Source: JAIBAC01 sp046331095 (GTDB taxonomy: Bacteria > Actinomycetota > Acidimicrobiia > UBA2766). From it: a stretch of DNA of 64,000 nt. The notes under the pieces are model-generated. The model did not search any database, was not told where the DNA came from, and was given only the letters and a program-made list of their open reading frames with translations. The stretch is taken from contig JAXLRM010000007.1 in NCBI GenBank assembly GCA_046331095.1, forward strand, positions 118,802 through 182,801. Direction: 5' to 3'. Positions 41,914 through 49,981 of the stretch are shown here, in pieces (position 1 is the first letter of the stretch; each line of letters begins with the position of its first letter). The translations under genes and the position numbers were made by a program.

Positions 41914-42698
41914 GCTTTCGCGTCCTCCAGGTAGTCGACGAGGTCTTCGAGCAGGAGGAGGACCTCGGCTACGTCGCGCACGCGCACGTCGGCGTAGGTG
42001 GGCCTGTCGTAGTCGACGACGACGATGCCCACACCGTCGTCGCCGAGTGCGGCGAACGCGTCCTCGTCGGTGAGGTCGTCGCCCAGGTAGAGGGCGACAG
42101 TTCCGGATCGGTCGAGGCCGGCCCGGTCGAAGAGCCACCACAGGGCGCGTCCCTTGTCCCAATCGACGTCGGGGCGCAGCTCGTAGATGCACTTACCCCC
42201 GGTGCGTCGCAGCCGCGGGTGTCCGGCGAGGGTCGCGTCGACGGCTTCGGCGACCGCGGGCCACAGGGTCGCGTCCACTTGGCGGTAGTGCGCGGCGGTC
42301 GCGAAGCGCTTGCGCTCCACCCACGCGTGGGGGATCGAGGCGAGTCGGTCCTCGAGCTCGTCGGCCGCGGCGGCGAGATCGGGTGCCAGCTCCACGCTGC
42401 CGGGGTGCTGGTGGCGGGTCCCGTCGGGTCCGAGCAGGTCCATCCCGTGGCTGCCGGCGTACCAGACGTGTTCGGCGTGCGCGATCGACCGCACGTCTTC
42501 GAGGTCGCGTCCGCTGATGATGCCCACGACGCAGATCGAGGCGAGGCGGCCGAGCGCGCCGGCCATGGCCGCGTCGATCCGGGCGAGCTCCGGCCTCGCC
42601 ACGATCGGCGTCAGCGTGCCGTCGTAGTCGGTGAAGACCGCAGGCGTACGTCCGGCCATGCAGCGGCGCAGCCCCGAGTCCTCGAGTGCGAGCGGCAC
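41910..42698 (-). CDS. otsB: Trehalose-phosphatase (HAD superfamily)
   Basis: 262 residues. Dephosphorylates trehalose-6-phosphate. Motif I FTDYDGTLTPIV holds the nucleophile D24 and acid D26; IISGRDLEDV, GSHGMDL and the motif LYLGDDLTDEDAF with its metal-binding aspartates complete the family pattern. The GTG at 42698 is two bases after the stop of the HAD gene upstream and gives the right length; the frame further upstream is that gene's shadow. No otsA synthase is seen in the window. Confidence 0.88.
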   Translation of the reverse strand: MPLALEDSGLRRCMAGRTPAVFTDYDGTLTPIVARPELARIDAAMAGALGRLASICVVGIISGRDLEDVRSIAHAEHVWYAGSHGMDLLGPDGTRHQHPGSVELAPDLAAAADELEDRLASIPHAWVERKRFATAAHYRQVDATLWPAVAEAVDATLAGHPRLRRTGGKCIYELRPDVDWDKGRALWWLFDRAGLDRSGTVALYLGDDLTDEDAFAALGDDGVGIVVVDYDRPTYADVRVRDVAEVLLLLEDLVDYLEDAKA

Positions 42699-42699
42699 C

Positions 42700-43518
42700 T
42701 CAGACGTGGGGTGTCGTGTCGTCGACAACTTCCCACCCTCCGGTCTCGTCCACCTTGAACTGAGCGAGGTCCGCGACCACGACGTCGGCGCCGTGGCGTG
42801 ACAGTGCCTCTGCCTGGTCGCCGCGGTCGACTCCGACGACGAGGCCGAAGCCGCCACGGTGTCCGGCCTCGACTCCGGCGAGTGCATCCTCGACGACAGC
42901 GGCGGCGGCCGGCTCCACTCCGAGCCTGCGGGACGCTTCAAGAAAGAGAGCCGGGTCGGGTTTGCCGGGCAGGCCGAGGGCGGCTGCGTCGAGGCCGTCG
43001 ACACGCACGTCGAAGAGTCCGGTGGCGCCTGCCGCGGCGAGTACCGCGGCGCAGTTCTCGCTCGCCGACACGACGGCGGTGCGGAGTCCGTACCGCCTCA
43101 GGGCGCGCACGAGCGCGAGTGTCGAGTCGTACGGCTCGACGCCGCGGTCACGTACCACCGCGGTAAAGGCGTCGTTCTTGGAGTTGCCGAGACCCCAGAC
43201 CGTTTCGGCACCCGGAGGGTCCTCGGGAGTGCCACGGGGGAGGTCGATGCCTCGGGATCCGAGGAAGCTGGCCACACCGTCGGCGCGGGCTTTGCCGTCC
43301 ACGTATCGCAAGTAGTCGTCGTCGGTGAACTCGACGAAGCCGGTGCCGGTCGTGGCGGCGCGGTTTCGCAGATACGAGTCGAAGAGGTCCTTCCAAGCCG
43401 CCGCGTGGACGGTAGCGGTGCGCGTCACCACGCCGTCTGTGTCGAAAATGATCGCAGCCAGCTTGCCGACAGGGCCGCCGAGGCGTTCGCCGGGCAGGCC
43501 TGCTCGCTGTGGATCCAC
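42700..43518 (-). CDS. Beta-phosphoglucomutase-like HAD protein
   Basis: 272 residues. HAD with nucleophile D26 and acid D28 (AAIIFDTDGVVT), an alpha-helical cap with FVEFTDDDYLRYVDGKARADGVASFL, SASENC (motif II), GKPDPALFLEA (motif III Lys) and VVEDALAGVEAG (motif IV). The cap and K-P-D-P match beta-phosphoglucomutase, which converts beta-glucose-1-phosphate, the GH65 product, to glucose-6-phosphate. First gene of a three-gene operon with the phosphatase and the GH65 enzyme. GTG start at 43518. Confidence 0.85.
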   Translation of the reverse strand: MDPQRAGLPGERLGGPVGKLAAIIFDTDGVVTRTATVHAAAWKDLFDSYLRNRAATTGTGFVEFTDDDYLRYVDGKARADGVASFLGSRGIDLPRGTPEDPPGAETVWGLGNSKNDAFTAVVRDRGVEPYDSTLALVRALRRYGLRTAVVSASENCAAVLAAAGATGLFDVRVDGLDAAALGLPGKPDPALFLEASRRLGVEPAAAAVVEDALAGVEAGHRGGFGLVVGVDRGDQAEALSRHGADVVVADLAQFKVDETGGWEVVDDTTPHV

Positions 43519-43587
43519 TCGGCCAACCCCCTCGGCGGCGATTACTACACCGGTTCACGGTGGCGGCTCAACGCCGTCGTGCCTCGT

Positions 43588-45192
43588 TCAGAGCATCGGT
43601 GTCTGGAAGCTCGCGGTCGCCGTACCGCCGGGTCCGGTGATCGTCAACAGGACACTCTGGCTGCCGATCGGCACCGCCACGAGTGGGAGTGTGCCCGCGC
43701 CGGCAAGGAGGTTACCGCTCGTCCCCCAAGACGTGGTGTAGGTGACCGACGTGCCGGTGCTCACGAAGTCGAAGTCGATGTCGCGCGTCACCGGGGAGGT
43801 GAGCGGCTTCTGGTACCGGGATGCGCCCCACGTGTAACTCGTCACCTGCGGTGCAGGGGCCGTGGTCGCCGGCGGCGCTGTCGTCTGCGGTGGCGTGGTC
43901 GTCCCCGAAGAGGTCTGGCCGGACGACGAGTTGGAGGTTCCGGTCGATCCCGAGGACGAATCGGACGAGCCCGACGAGTACGAGCCCGACGACGACCCCG
44001 AGCCCGTGTACGGGGACGCGGTCGGCGACTCGCCGACACCGGTCGCACTCGTGATCGGCATGGTCGTGGTCGTCGTGCTGTCGGGCGAAGGCAGCGCAGG
44101 CATCGGCGCCTTGGTGTTGGGTCCGTTCGCCTGCGCCGGGGCTCCGGACGAGTTGTTGGTGCGTGCAGCGACGTCCTCTCCGTCGCCGCCGGCCGCGATC
44201 GCGACGACGAGCGCCGCGACCAAGAGGACGGCCATGATGGCCCCCGACTTCTGCCAACCCGTCGCCCGGTCCCACAGGCGCAGAGGCGACCATCGTTTCT
44301 CCTTGGGAGCTGCCTTGGACGCGAGCGAAGGCCCCGGAGCGGGCCCGGGCAGCGGTGCCGCACCTGTGAGTGGCGCGCTCCACCCCGTCGCGGCGGCGGG
44401 CATGGCTGCCGCACCCAGGACAAAGGGACCGAGGCCCGCGCCGACGGCGCCGTTGCCGGCGGGGCTGGTCCCGAGTGGGGAGTCGAGACCGGGACTTCCG
44501 GCGACAGGTGTCGGGGGACCTGGTGGCGCGACCCCGTTGCCATTCGGGACTCGCACCGGCGCGGCATCGCGGAGTTCCTTGATCGGGTCGGGGGAGGCAA
44601 GCGCCACCGACATGCAGGGTGCGCAGCGCTCTGCATGTTCGAGGATGCGTTCAGTCTGGGCGATGACTCCGAGGCCGGGGTCGAGCTCGGCGGCGAGCGC
44701 GGGGCAGGATGCCATGCCGCCGGGGCAGAGGGCGAGCGCGGCCGAAACGCCGTGGGCAACAGCGCGGGCGTCTTCGTGGGCCTCGACGACGCTTCGCGGG
44801 TCGAGGCCGAGGATCGCTCCCGTGTTCTCCGCCGAGAACTTGTGGCGCTCCATCAGGTGCAGGATGCTGCGATGGGGCTCGTCGAGAGCCTGCACGGCTC
44901 CGGCTCCGGGCTGCAACGATCCCGTGGGCGCCCGCGGATAAGCGGTGGACAAGGCGTAGATCTCTGCGAGGAGGGGTACGGCGTGGTAGGGCGCCGCCAT
45001 CGACTGGTGAGCGCGGTCGAGGTTCTCGTACGCCCGGGCGACGGTGGCGGTGGTTTCGTCGGGCTGAGCCAGCAGGCCCGAAGCGAAGTCGAACGCGCCG
45101 GGAGATGTCGCCTCGTAGAAGGCGTTGAAGAGGTCCCTACCCGAACTCGGGCCTCCGGCCGGGGCATATGTGAATGGGGCCTGGACTTGCAC
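43588..45192 (-). CDS. Membrane-anchored sigma-like/zinc-finger protein with extracellular Ig-like domain
   Basis: 534 residues of unusual architecture. Residues 1-110 look like a worn sigma-70-type helical region; residues about 105-150 resemble sigma region 4 (EPHRSILHLMERHKFSAENTGAILGL). An HxxxCxxC zinc motif as in anti-sigma factors follows (ILEHAERCAPC). Then come a Pro/Gly linker, a transmembrane helix (SGAIMAVLLVAALVVAIAAGG at about 318-338), a long Ser/Thr/Gly-rich low-complexity segment and a C-terminal beta-domain of about 90 residues with Ig-like strands. The topology suggests transmission of an outside signal to transcription. GTG start at 45192. The first 50 residues contain no DNA-binding motif I can name. 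Confidence 0.6.
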   Translation of the reverse strand: MQVQAPFTYAPAGGPSSGRDLFNAFYEATSPGAFDFASGLLAQPDETTATVARAYENLDRAHQSMAAPYHAVPLLAEIYALSTAYPRAPTGSLQPGAGAVQALDEPHRSILHLMERHKFSAENTGAILGLDPRSVVEAHEDARAVAHGVSAALALCPGGMASCPALAAELDPGLGVIAQTERILEHAERCAPCMSVALASPDPIKELRDAAPVRVPNGNGVAPPGPPTPVAGSPGLDSPLGTSPAGNGAVGAGLGPFVLGAAAMPAAATGWSAPLTGAAPLPGPAPGPSLASKAAPKEKRWSPLRLWDRATGWQKSGAIMAVLLVAALVVAIAAGGDGEDVAARTNNSSGAPAQANGPNTKAPMPALPSPDSTTTTTMPITSATGVGESPTASPYTGSGSSSGSYSSGSSDSSSGSTGTSNSSSGQTSSGTTTPPQTTAPPATTAPAPQVTSYTWGASRYQKPLTSPVTRDIDFDFVSTGTSVTYTTSWGTSGNLLAGAGTLPLVAVPIGSQSVLLTITGPGGTATASFQTPML

Positions 45193-45394
45193 GGTCTTGC
45201 TCGTGATCTGGTGCGCAGGTCGGCGCCGGCGACCGCGGCGGGAGGTTGCCCAGACAGGGCGATCGGGTCGGTTCCCAGCCCCGCGGCGCCGATCCTCCCC
45301 TTCAATGCTGCAAGGTGGGGCCGGATCCCTGCTCCGGTTCCTCCACTGCGATGCTACGCGTCAGGTCGAGCGAGGGACAGGGCGATCCCCGCGC

Positions 45395-45400
45395 TATCGT
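45395..45400 (+). promoter_or_regulatory. Candidate -10 element of tRNA-Met
   Basis: TATCGT with GC before it, 32 bp before the tRNA. Weak; no -35 seen. Confidence 0.3.
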
Positions 45401-45431
45401 GGCGGCGACCTTGCGGCCTGATGGTCGCCAC

Positions 45432-45503
45432 GGCGGAGTAGCTCAGTGGTAGAGCAAGCGGCTCATAATCGCTGTGTCGGCGGTTCGATCCCGCCCTCCG
45501 CTA
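45432..45503 (+). tRNA. tRNA-Met (CAT), elongator or Ile2 type
   Basis: About 72 nt. Acceptor GGCGGAG (45432-45438) pairs with CTCCGCT (45496-45502), with G-U at the first pair. Anticodon stem agcgg/tcgct, loop ctCATaa. T arm ggcgg-ttcgatc-ccgcc. The anticodon stem lacks the three G-C pairs of the initiator tRNA. It may be elongator Met or the lysidine-modified Ile2, which sequence alone does not settle. Confidence 0.88.
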
Positions 45504-45635
45504 CTTCTGTGGGCCGCGCCCCGTCCTTGCCACCCGGCGTGTAACCAGTGCAGGGTCGTGTCGGGTCGGAGGGCAGAGCAGCCGGAGTCGTCGTTGAATC
45601 GCAAGCGCACCGAGGCCGGCCCCGCCGAGGACGGC

Positions 45636-46280
45636 ATGGACGGCGCAGGCGCGGATTCGGCGGACGGGGGCGAGACCTCCGCGGGCGAGGAGGCCGCGGC
45701 CGTCCTCGACGACGGCGAGGATTTCGTGATCACCGCCGCGCTGGTCGACGCCGCAGTCGCGGGGGACGAGGCTGCCTTCAGTGAACTGGTTCGGTTGACG
45801 CACACGGAGATGTACGGACTTGCCTACCGCCTCGTCGGAAACGAGGACGACGCCCGCGATGTCGTGCAGGAGGCTTACCTGCGCGCGTACCGCTCGCTGT
45901 CGAAGTTCCGCGGCGACGCGGCGTTCACGACGTGGCTGTACCGGATCACCGCCAATGCGGCCTACACGTACATGCGCCGCCGCGGCCGGAACCGAGCGGA
46001 GAGCCTCGAGGGCATCGAGGAGCCGGAGTCGACGGGGCCGCGACCCGAGGAGGTCTCTCAGAACCTCTCCTTGCGCGGTCAGCTCACGCGACGGCTGCTC
46101 GAGCTCCCACCCGAGCAGAGGGCGGTGGTCGTCATGAAAGACGTGTACGACCTCCCGCACGACGTCATCGCCGAGGAGCTCGGAATCAGCGTGACCGCTG
46201 CCAAGGTGAGGCTCCATCGAGCACGCAAGCGCCTCCGCGCGGCGCTCGAATCCGAGGGGGTGACCGATGCCGAGGGATGA
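45636..46280 (+). CDS. ECF-type RNA polymerase sigma factor
   Basis: 214 residues. Region 2 (AFSELVRLTHTEMYGLAYRLVGNEDDARDVVQEAYLRAYRSL, then FTTWLYRITANAAYTYMRRR) and region 4 (LPPEQRAVVVMKDVYDLPHDVIAEELGISVTAAKVRLHRARKRLRAAL) are intact, with an acidic N-terminal extension. The ATG at 45636 is chosen; a TTG at 45594 with cggag before it would add 14 residues. The 3' end overlaps the small membrane protein gene by 14 nt, a usual arrangement for a sigma factor and its membrane regulator. Group is close to SigE/RpoE-like actinobacterial factors. Confidence 0.9.
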   Translation: MDGAGADSADGGETSAGEEAAAVLDDGEDFVITAALVDAAVAGDEAAFSELVRLTHTEMYGLAYRLVGNEDDARDVVQEAYLRAYRSLSKFRGDAAFTTWLYRITANAAYTYMRRRGRNRAESLEGIEEPESTGPRPEEVSQNLSLRGQLTRRLLELPPEQRAVVVMKDVYDLPHDVIAEELGISVTAAKVRLHRARKRLRAALESEGVTDAEG

Positions 46281-46563
46281 CACGGGCGAGCGCGATCGTG
46301 ACTCGGTGCTGGCGACCGCGCTCGGCACACTTCGTGACGACCTCCCGGCGGTACCCACCGGTCTCGTGGACGACATCCTCTCCTACGTGTTCGAGGGAGG
46401 GATCGAGCTTCCGGCAGATCGGCGTCACCGACTCTGGTGGTTCGTCACGGCCGGGATCGTCGCGGCGCTGGTGGGCGGCGTGGCCACCGGCGTTCTCGTG
46501 CGGTGGCGACGGGGCAAGCTCGCCGCGGACCTCGCCCGCCTCGGTCTCGCCACCCGCTCGTGA
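46267..46563 (+). CDS. Small membrane protein, possible regulator of the sigma factor
   Basis: 98 residues: about 60 cytoplasmic residues (LATALGTLRDDLPAVPTGLVDDIL), one transmembrane helix (LWWFVTAGIVAALVGGVATGVLV) and a short basic tail. There is no zinc motif typical of anti-sigma factors. Its start overlaps the sigma factor gene, so translation is coupled. A role as a membrane anti-sigma factor is inferred from position only. Confidence 0.65.
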   Translation: MPRDDTGERDRDSVLATALGTLRDDLPAVPTGLVDDILSYVFEGGIELPADRRHRLWWFVTAGIVAALVGGVATGVLVRWRRGKLAADLARLGLATRS

Positions 46564-46597
46564 GAGGGGCACCGGGGAGGTGTCAGGGCAACCCGTC

Positions 46598-46603
46598 TAT
46601 ACT
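46598..46603 (+). promoter_or_regulatory. Candidate -10 element of tRNA-Trp/secE/nusG
   Basis: TATACT, identical to the rpoB -10 in this window, 43 bp before tRNA-Trp. No good -35 at the right distance. Confidence 0.4.
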
Positions 46604-46645
46604 GCCGGGTTCGCGGCCCGGTCGATCCGTGGTCGCGCCGGGTGA

Positions 46646-46719
46646 AGGGGCGTAGCTCAATCCGGCAGAGCACTGGTCTCCAAAACCAGCGGTTGGGGGT
46701 TCAAATCCCTCCGCCCCTG
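46646..46719 (+). tRNA. tRNA-Trp (CCA)
   Basis: 74 nt. Acceptor AGGGGCG (46646-46652) pairs with CGCCCCT (46712-46718), discriminator G. Anticodon stem ctggt/accag, loop ctCCAaa, anticodon at 46680-46682. It precedes secE-nusG as in most bacteria. CCA is not encoded. Confidence 0.96.
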
Positions 46720-46800
46720 CGGAGCGCGCGTTCCTGGCCACGATGCCCGGGCGCGTAGCGTTGAGGAACACCGCTTGCTACCGAGACGAAGGACGGTGCT

Positions 46801-47085
46801 GTGAACCGTCAGATGAAGCGAATGCAGGACAGCACGGAGCGCCGCGACACGAAGTCGCAGAAGACAGCGCGCCAGAAGGCCGTCCAGCAGGCTTCGGAGC
46901 GCAAGCGCGTCGGCACGCGCCAGTTCGTGCGCGAGGTGATCGCCGAGATGCGCAAGGTCCTGTGGCCGACGCGCAAGGAGGTCGTGAACTCGACGATCAT
47001 CGTGCTCGTGACGGTCGTGGTGCTCACCGGCTACGTGTTCGGGCTCGACCAGCTCTTCACGCGGTTTGTCTTCAACCTCTTCTGA
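46801..47085 (+). CDS. secE: Preprotein translocase subunit SecE
   Basis: 94 residues, the short single-helix type of actinobacteria. A basic N-terminal tail of about 35 residues, the conserved amphipathic FVREVIAEMRKVLWPTRKEVVNSTI that clamps SecY, then one membrane helix. GTG start at 46801. Followed by nusG 24 bp downstream. Confidence 0.95.
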   Translation: MNRQMKRMQDSTERRDTKSQKTARQKAVQQASERKRVGTRQFVREVIAEMRKVLWPTRKEVVNSTIIVLVTVVVLTGYVFGLDQLFTRFVFNLF

Positions 47086-47109
47086 CCCGGGGCCCGAGGG
47101 GACGTACAC

Positions 47110-47811
47110 GTGACAGAGGACGAGACCATCGACGCCGAGACCAACGCTTCGGGTGCTGACGCGCCAGGTTCTGTGACCGTCGCCGAGGCGGGCGGCACCG
47201 ACACGATCGCCGATGTCCCCGTGACCGCGGCGCCCACTACCGCCGAGGAACCCGAGGCGGCGCCGAGTCCCTACGACAGGCCCGGGCGCTGGTTCGTGAT
47301 CCACACCTACGCCGGCCACGAGAACCAGGTGCGCACCAACCTCATGAGCCGGATCGCGTCCATGAACATGGAGCGCGACATCTACGAGTGCGTCATCCCG
47401 ATGGAGGACGTGATCGAGTTCAAGGCCGGCAAGAAGACCGTCGTACCCAAGAAGGTCTTTCCCGGTTACGTGCTCGTGCGTATGGAGGACCCCGAGCGCA
47501 ACCAGGAAGCCTGGATGTGCGTGCGCCACACTCCCGGTGTCACGGGGTTCGTATCGTCGGGCTCGCGGCCCATCCCGCTCACGCGGCGCGAGGTCGAGCG
47601 GATCCTGCAGGTGAAGCCCGACAAGAAGATCAAGCCGAAACTCGATTGGGAGGCCGGCGAGAGCGTGAGGGTCATGGGTGGCCCCTTCGCCGACTTCAAT
47701 GGCACCATTGCCGAGATCAACGTGGACCAGTCGAAGCTGAAGGTGCTCGTGAACATCTTCGGCCGTGAGACTCCGGTCGAGCTCGGTTTCGACCAGGTCC
47801 AGAAGCTCTGA
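47110..47811 (+). CDS. nusG: Transcription termination/antitermination protein NusG
   Basis: 233 residues. An acidic N-terminal extension of about 55 residues, then the NGN domain (RWFVIHTYAGHENQVRTNL, VFPGYVLVRM, VRHTPGVTGFV) that binds the RNA polymerase clamp, and the C-terminal KOW domain (GESVRVMGGPFADFNGTIAEIN). GTG start at 47110. Confidence 0.96.
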   Translation: MTEDETIDAETNASGADAPGSVTVAEAGGTDTIADVPVTAAPTTAEEPEAAPSPYDRPGRWFVIHTYAGHENQVRTNLMSRIASMNMERDIYECVIPMEDVIEFKAGKKTVVPKKVFPGYVLVRMEDPERNQEAWMCVRHTPGVTGFVSSGSRPIPLTRREVERILQVKPDKKIKPKLDWEAGESVRVMGGPFADFNGTIAEINVDQSKLKVLVNIFGRETPVELGFDQVQKL

Positions 47812-47836
47812 CCGGATTTCGCCCCAGGAGAACCCG

Positions 47837-48265
47837 ATGGGACGCAAGCGCGTCGTCACAGTAGTCAAGTTGCAGATCCCTGCCGGGCAGGCATCTCCGG
47901 CGCCGCCTGTGGGCACCGCCCTCGGCCCACACGGGGTCGCGATCATGGACTTCTGCAAGGCCTACAACGAGAGGACCCAGTCCCAGCAGGGCCAGATCGT
48001 GCCGGTCGAGATCACGATCTTCGAGGACCGCTCGTTCACGTTCATCACCAAGACGCCACCGACGTCGTTCCTGCTGAAGCAGGCGGCTGGGATCGAGAAG
48101 GCCGCGACGGACCCGCTGCGGGAGACCGCGGGCAGCGTCACCCTCGACCAGGTGCGCCAGATCGCCGAGACCAAGATGCCCGACATCAACGCCAACGACA
48201 TCGAAGGCGCGATCGAGATGGTGAAGGGCACTGCTCGTTCGATGGGCATCGCGGTCGGGAGTTGA
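47837..48265 (+). CDS. rplK: Large ribosomal subunit protein L11
   Basis: 142 residues, normal length. N-terminal KLQIPAGQASPAPPVGTALGPHGV and the C-terminal RNA-binding KTPPTSFLLKQAAGI and AGSVTLDQVRQIAETKMPD are canonical. The ATG at 47837 follows aggag. rplA lies 76 bp downstream. Confidence 0.97.
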   Translation: MGRKRVVTVVKLQIPAGQASPAPPVGTALGPHGVAIMDFCKAYNERTQSQQGQIVPVEITIFEDRSFTFITKTPPTSFLLKQAAGIEKAATDPLRETAGSVTLDQVRQIAETKMPDINANDIEGAIEMVKGTARSMGIAVGS

Positions 48266-48341
48266 TAGCGCTGCCCGCGATGGCAGCTGACACGGACGTG
48301 GGAGGGACCGCCGGTCCCGTTCGGACCACGAGGAGGCAACA

Positions 48342-49046
48342 ATGTCCAAGAAGGGCAAGCGCTACGAGAACGCGGTGCGAGCGTTCGACCGCGAGGCGGT
48401 GCACCCGCCCCTGGAGGCGCTCACGCTGGTCAAACAAGCGGCGTCGGCCAAGTTCGACGAGACCATCGAGTTGGCGATCAAGCTCGGCATCGACGCCCGC
48501 AAGGCAGATCAGGCGGTGCGGGGGACTGTGACCCTCCCCCACGGGACGGGGAAGACGGTGAGGATCGCCGTCTTCGCCCAGGGTGAGGCCGCGCGATCCG
48601 CCGAGGCCGCCGGAGCGGACCTAGTCGGTGGCGACGACCTTGCCGAGCAGGTCCAGGGCGGCATGTTGGACTTCGACGTCGCGATCGCCTCGCCCGACAT
48701 GATGTCCACCGTCGGCAAGCTCGGCAAGGTCCTCGGTCCCCGTGGTCTGATGCCCAATCCCAAGGCCGGCACCGTGACGCCCAACGTCGCCGAGGCGGTC
48801 GAGCAGTTCAAAGCCGGCCGCGTCGAGTACCGCAACGACCGCTACGGCAACGTCCACATCGGCATCGGCAAGGCGAGCTTCGCCGCCGACCAGCTCGTCG
48901 ACAACTACGCCGCCGCCGTCGAGGAGCTCCAGCGCGTCAAGCCGGCCTCCGCCAAGGGCCGCTACTTCCGAGGCATCTCCGTCGCCTCCACGATGGGCCC
49001 CGGCGTCAGGATCGACCCCGCCGACGCCCTCCCCCACGTGGACTGA
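48342..49046 (+). CDS. rplA: Large ribosomal subunit protein L1
   Basis: 234 residues, normal length. Signatures: FDETIELAIKLGIDARKADQAVRGTVTLPHGTGK, the GPRGLMPNPKAGTVTP motif, and GVRIDP near the C-terminus. aggaggcaaca stands before the ATG. A large hairpin 18 bp downstream separates it from rplJL. Confidence 0.97.
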   Translation: MSKKGKRYENAVRAFDREAVHPPLEALTLVKQAASAKFDETIELAIKLGIDARKADQAVRGTVTLPHGTGKTVRIAVFAQGEAARSAEAAGADLVGGDDLAEQVQGGMLDFDVAIASPDMMSTVGKLGKVLGPRGLMPNPKAGTVTPNVAEAVEQFKAGRVEYRNDRYGNVHIGIGKASFAADQLVDNYAAAVEELQRVKPASAKGRYFRGISVASTMGPGVRIDPADALPHVD

Positions 49047-49064
49047 CCGACCGACCGACCGACC

Positions 49065-49106
49065 TTGGAGCACCAGCCGGCCACCCGTGGCCGCGTGGTG
49101 CTCCAA
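49065..49106 (+). terminator. Strong nested hairpin after rplA
   Basis: TTGGAGCACCA (49065-49075) pairs perfectly with TGGTGCTCCAA (49096-49106), and inside it GGCCAC-CC-GTGGCC (49079-49092) forms a second stem. Preceded by (CCGA)n, five copies. It ends the secE-nusG-rplK-rplA transcript. Part of the sequence (tgctccaacccc) recurs once more at 49130. Confidence 0.75.
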
Positions 49107-49213
49107 CCCCATCTCCCTGGCCGCCTCGTGCTCCAACCCCTTCGGCTTCCCTTCCGCGCAACGCTGGTGCGGCAGCGCCGTTCAACACGTACCAGATGAA
49201 GGACGGGGAGACG

Positions 49214-49972
49214 ATGACCGAGTACTCGGCGGCAAATGGACAGGGTCCGGGATACCGCGGCGAAGTGCCCCCACCCTACGGAAATCCTGCCACGGACCCG
49301 GCGCCGTCGCCGATCGTCCAGCCGGCGCCGCAGATGCAGTACGCACCTGCCCCAGCGCCGATGCCGATGGTCGTCAACAACGTCGTCGCCCCGCCCGTGA
49401 TGATGGCCCCCCCGAAGAGCACCGGTGTCGCGTTCGTGCTCACCTTCTTCTTCGGTCCGTTCGGGCTCTTCTACTCCTCCGTGACCGGCGGGTTGATCAT
49501 GACCCTGCTCGGGATCCCGTTCTCGATCTTGACCTTCGGAGTCGGGTACTTCTTCGTCTGGGTCGGTTCGATCATCTGGGGCTGCGTGGCTGCGGACTCG
49601 CACAACAAGAAGATGCTGATGGGGGTGCCGGTCATGGCTCCGACCATGTCGTACATGGCGCCCCAGCCGGTGATGAACCAGCCGATGCCGGTGGCCCCGC
49701 CCCAGCAGCCGCCTCCGACGTCGACGTACGCCCTCGCCGTGCCATCGGTCGGAACTGCTTCGGCGACCTGCCCTGCGTGCGCTGCTCCCCTTCAGGACGG
49801 CACCCAGTTCTGCACTACTTGCGGAGCCAGGCGCGATCAGGTGCCCGAGCCCGTCGTGGTCGACGCCGCTCCTGCCGGAGGCGCGACCTACGTCGTGCGT
49901 CGCTGTCCCCAGGGTCACATCGTCGACGACGGCAACGCGTTCTGCCCCCGCTGCGGCGGCGCCGCGAGTTGA
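49214..49972 (+). CDS. Membrane protein with zinc ribbons, Pro-rich
   Basis: 252 residues. A Pro/Met/Gln-rich N-terminal 70 residues, two hydrophobic segments (TGVAFVLTFFFGPFGLFYSSV and LIMTLLGIPFSILTFGVGYFFVWVGSIIWGC), a second Pro/Gln-rich linker, then two zinc ribbons: CPACAAPLQDGTQFCTTCG and RRCPQGHIVDDGNAFCPRCG. ggggag stands before the ATG at 49214. The gene interrupts the usual rplA-rplJ adjacency. The function is unknown. Confidence 0.65.
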   Translation: MTEYSAANGQGPGYRGEVPPPYGNPATDPAPSPIVQPAPQMQYAPAPAPMPMVVNNVVAPPVMMAPPKSTGVAFVLTFFFGPFGLFYSSVTGGLIMTLLGIPFSILTFGVGYFFVWVGSIIWGCVAADSHNKKMLMGVPVMAPTMSYMAPQPVMNQPMPVAPPQQPPPTSTYALAVPSVGTASATCPACAAPLQDGTQFCTTCGARRDQVPEPVVVDAAPAGGATYVVRRCPQGHIVDDGNAFCPRCGGAAS

Positions 49973-49981
49973 GGAGTGCAC

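Noticed and set aside
45432..45503. Initiator tRNA-fMet
   Set aside because: The anticodon stem lacks the three consecutive G-C pairs that mark the initiator, so elongator Met or Ile2 is preferred.
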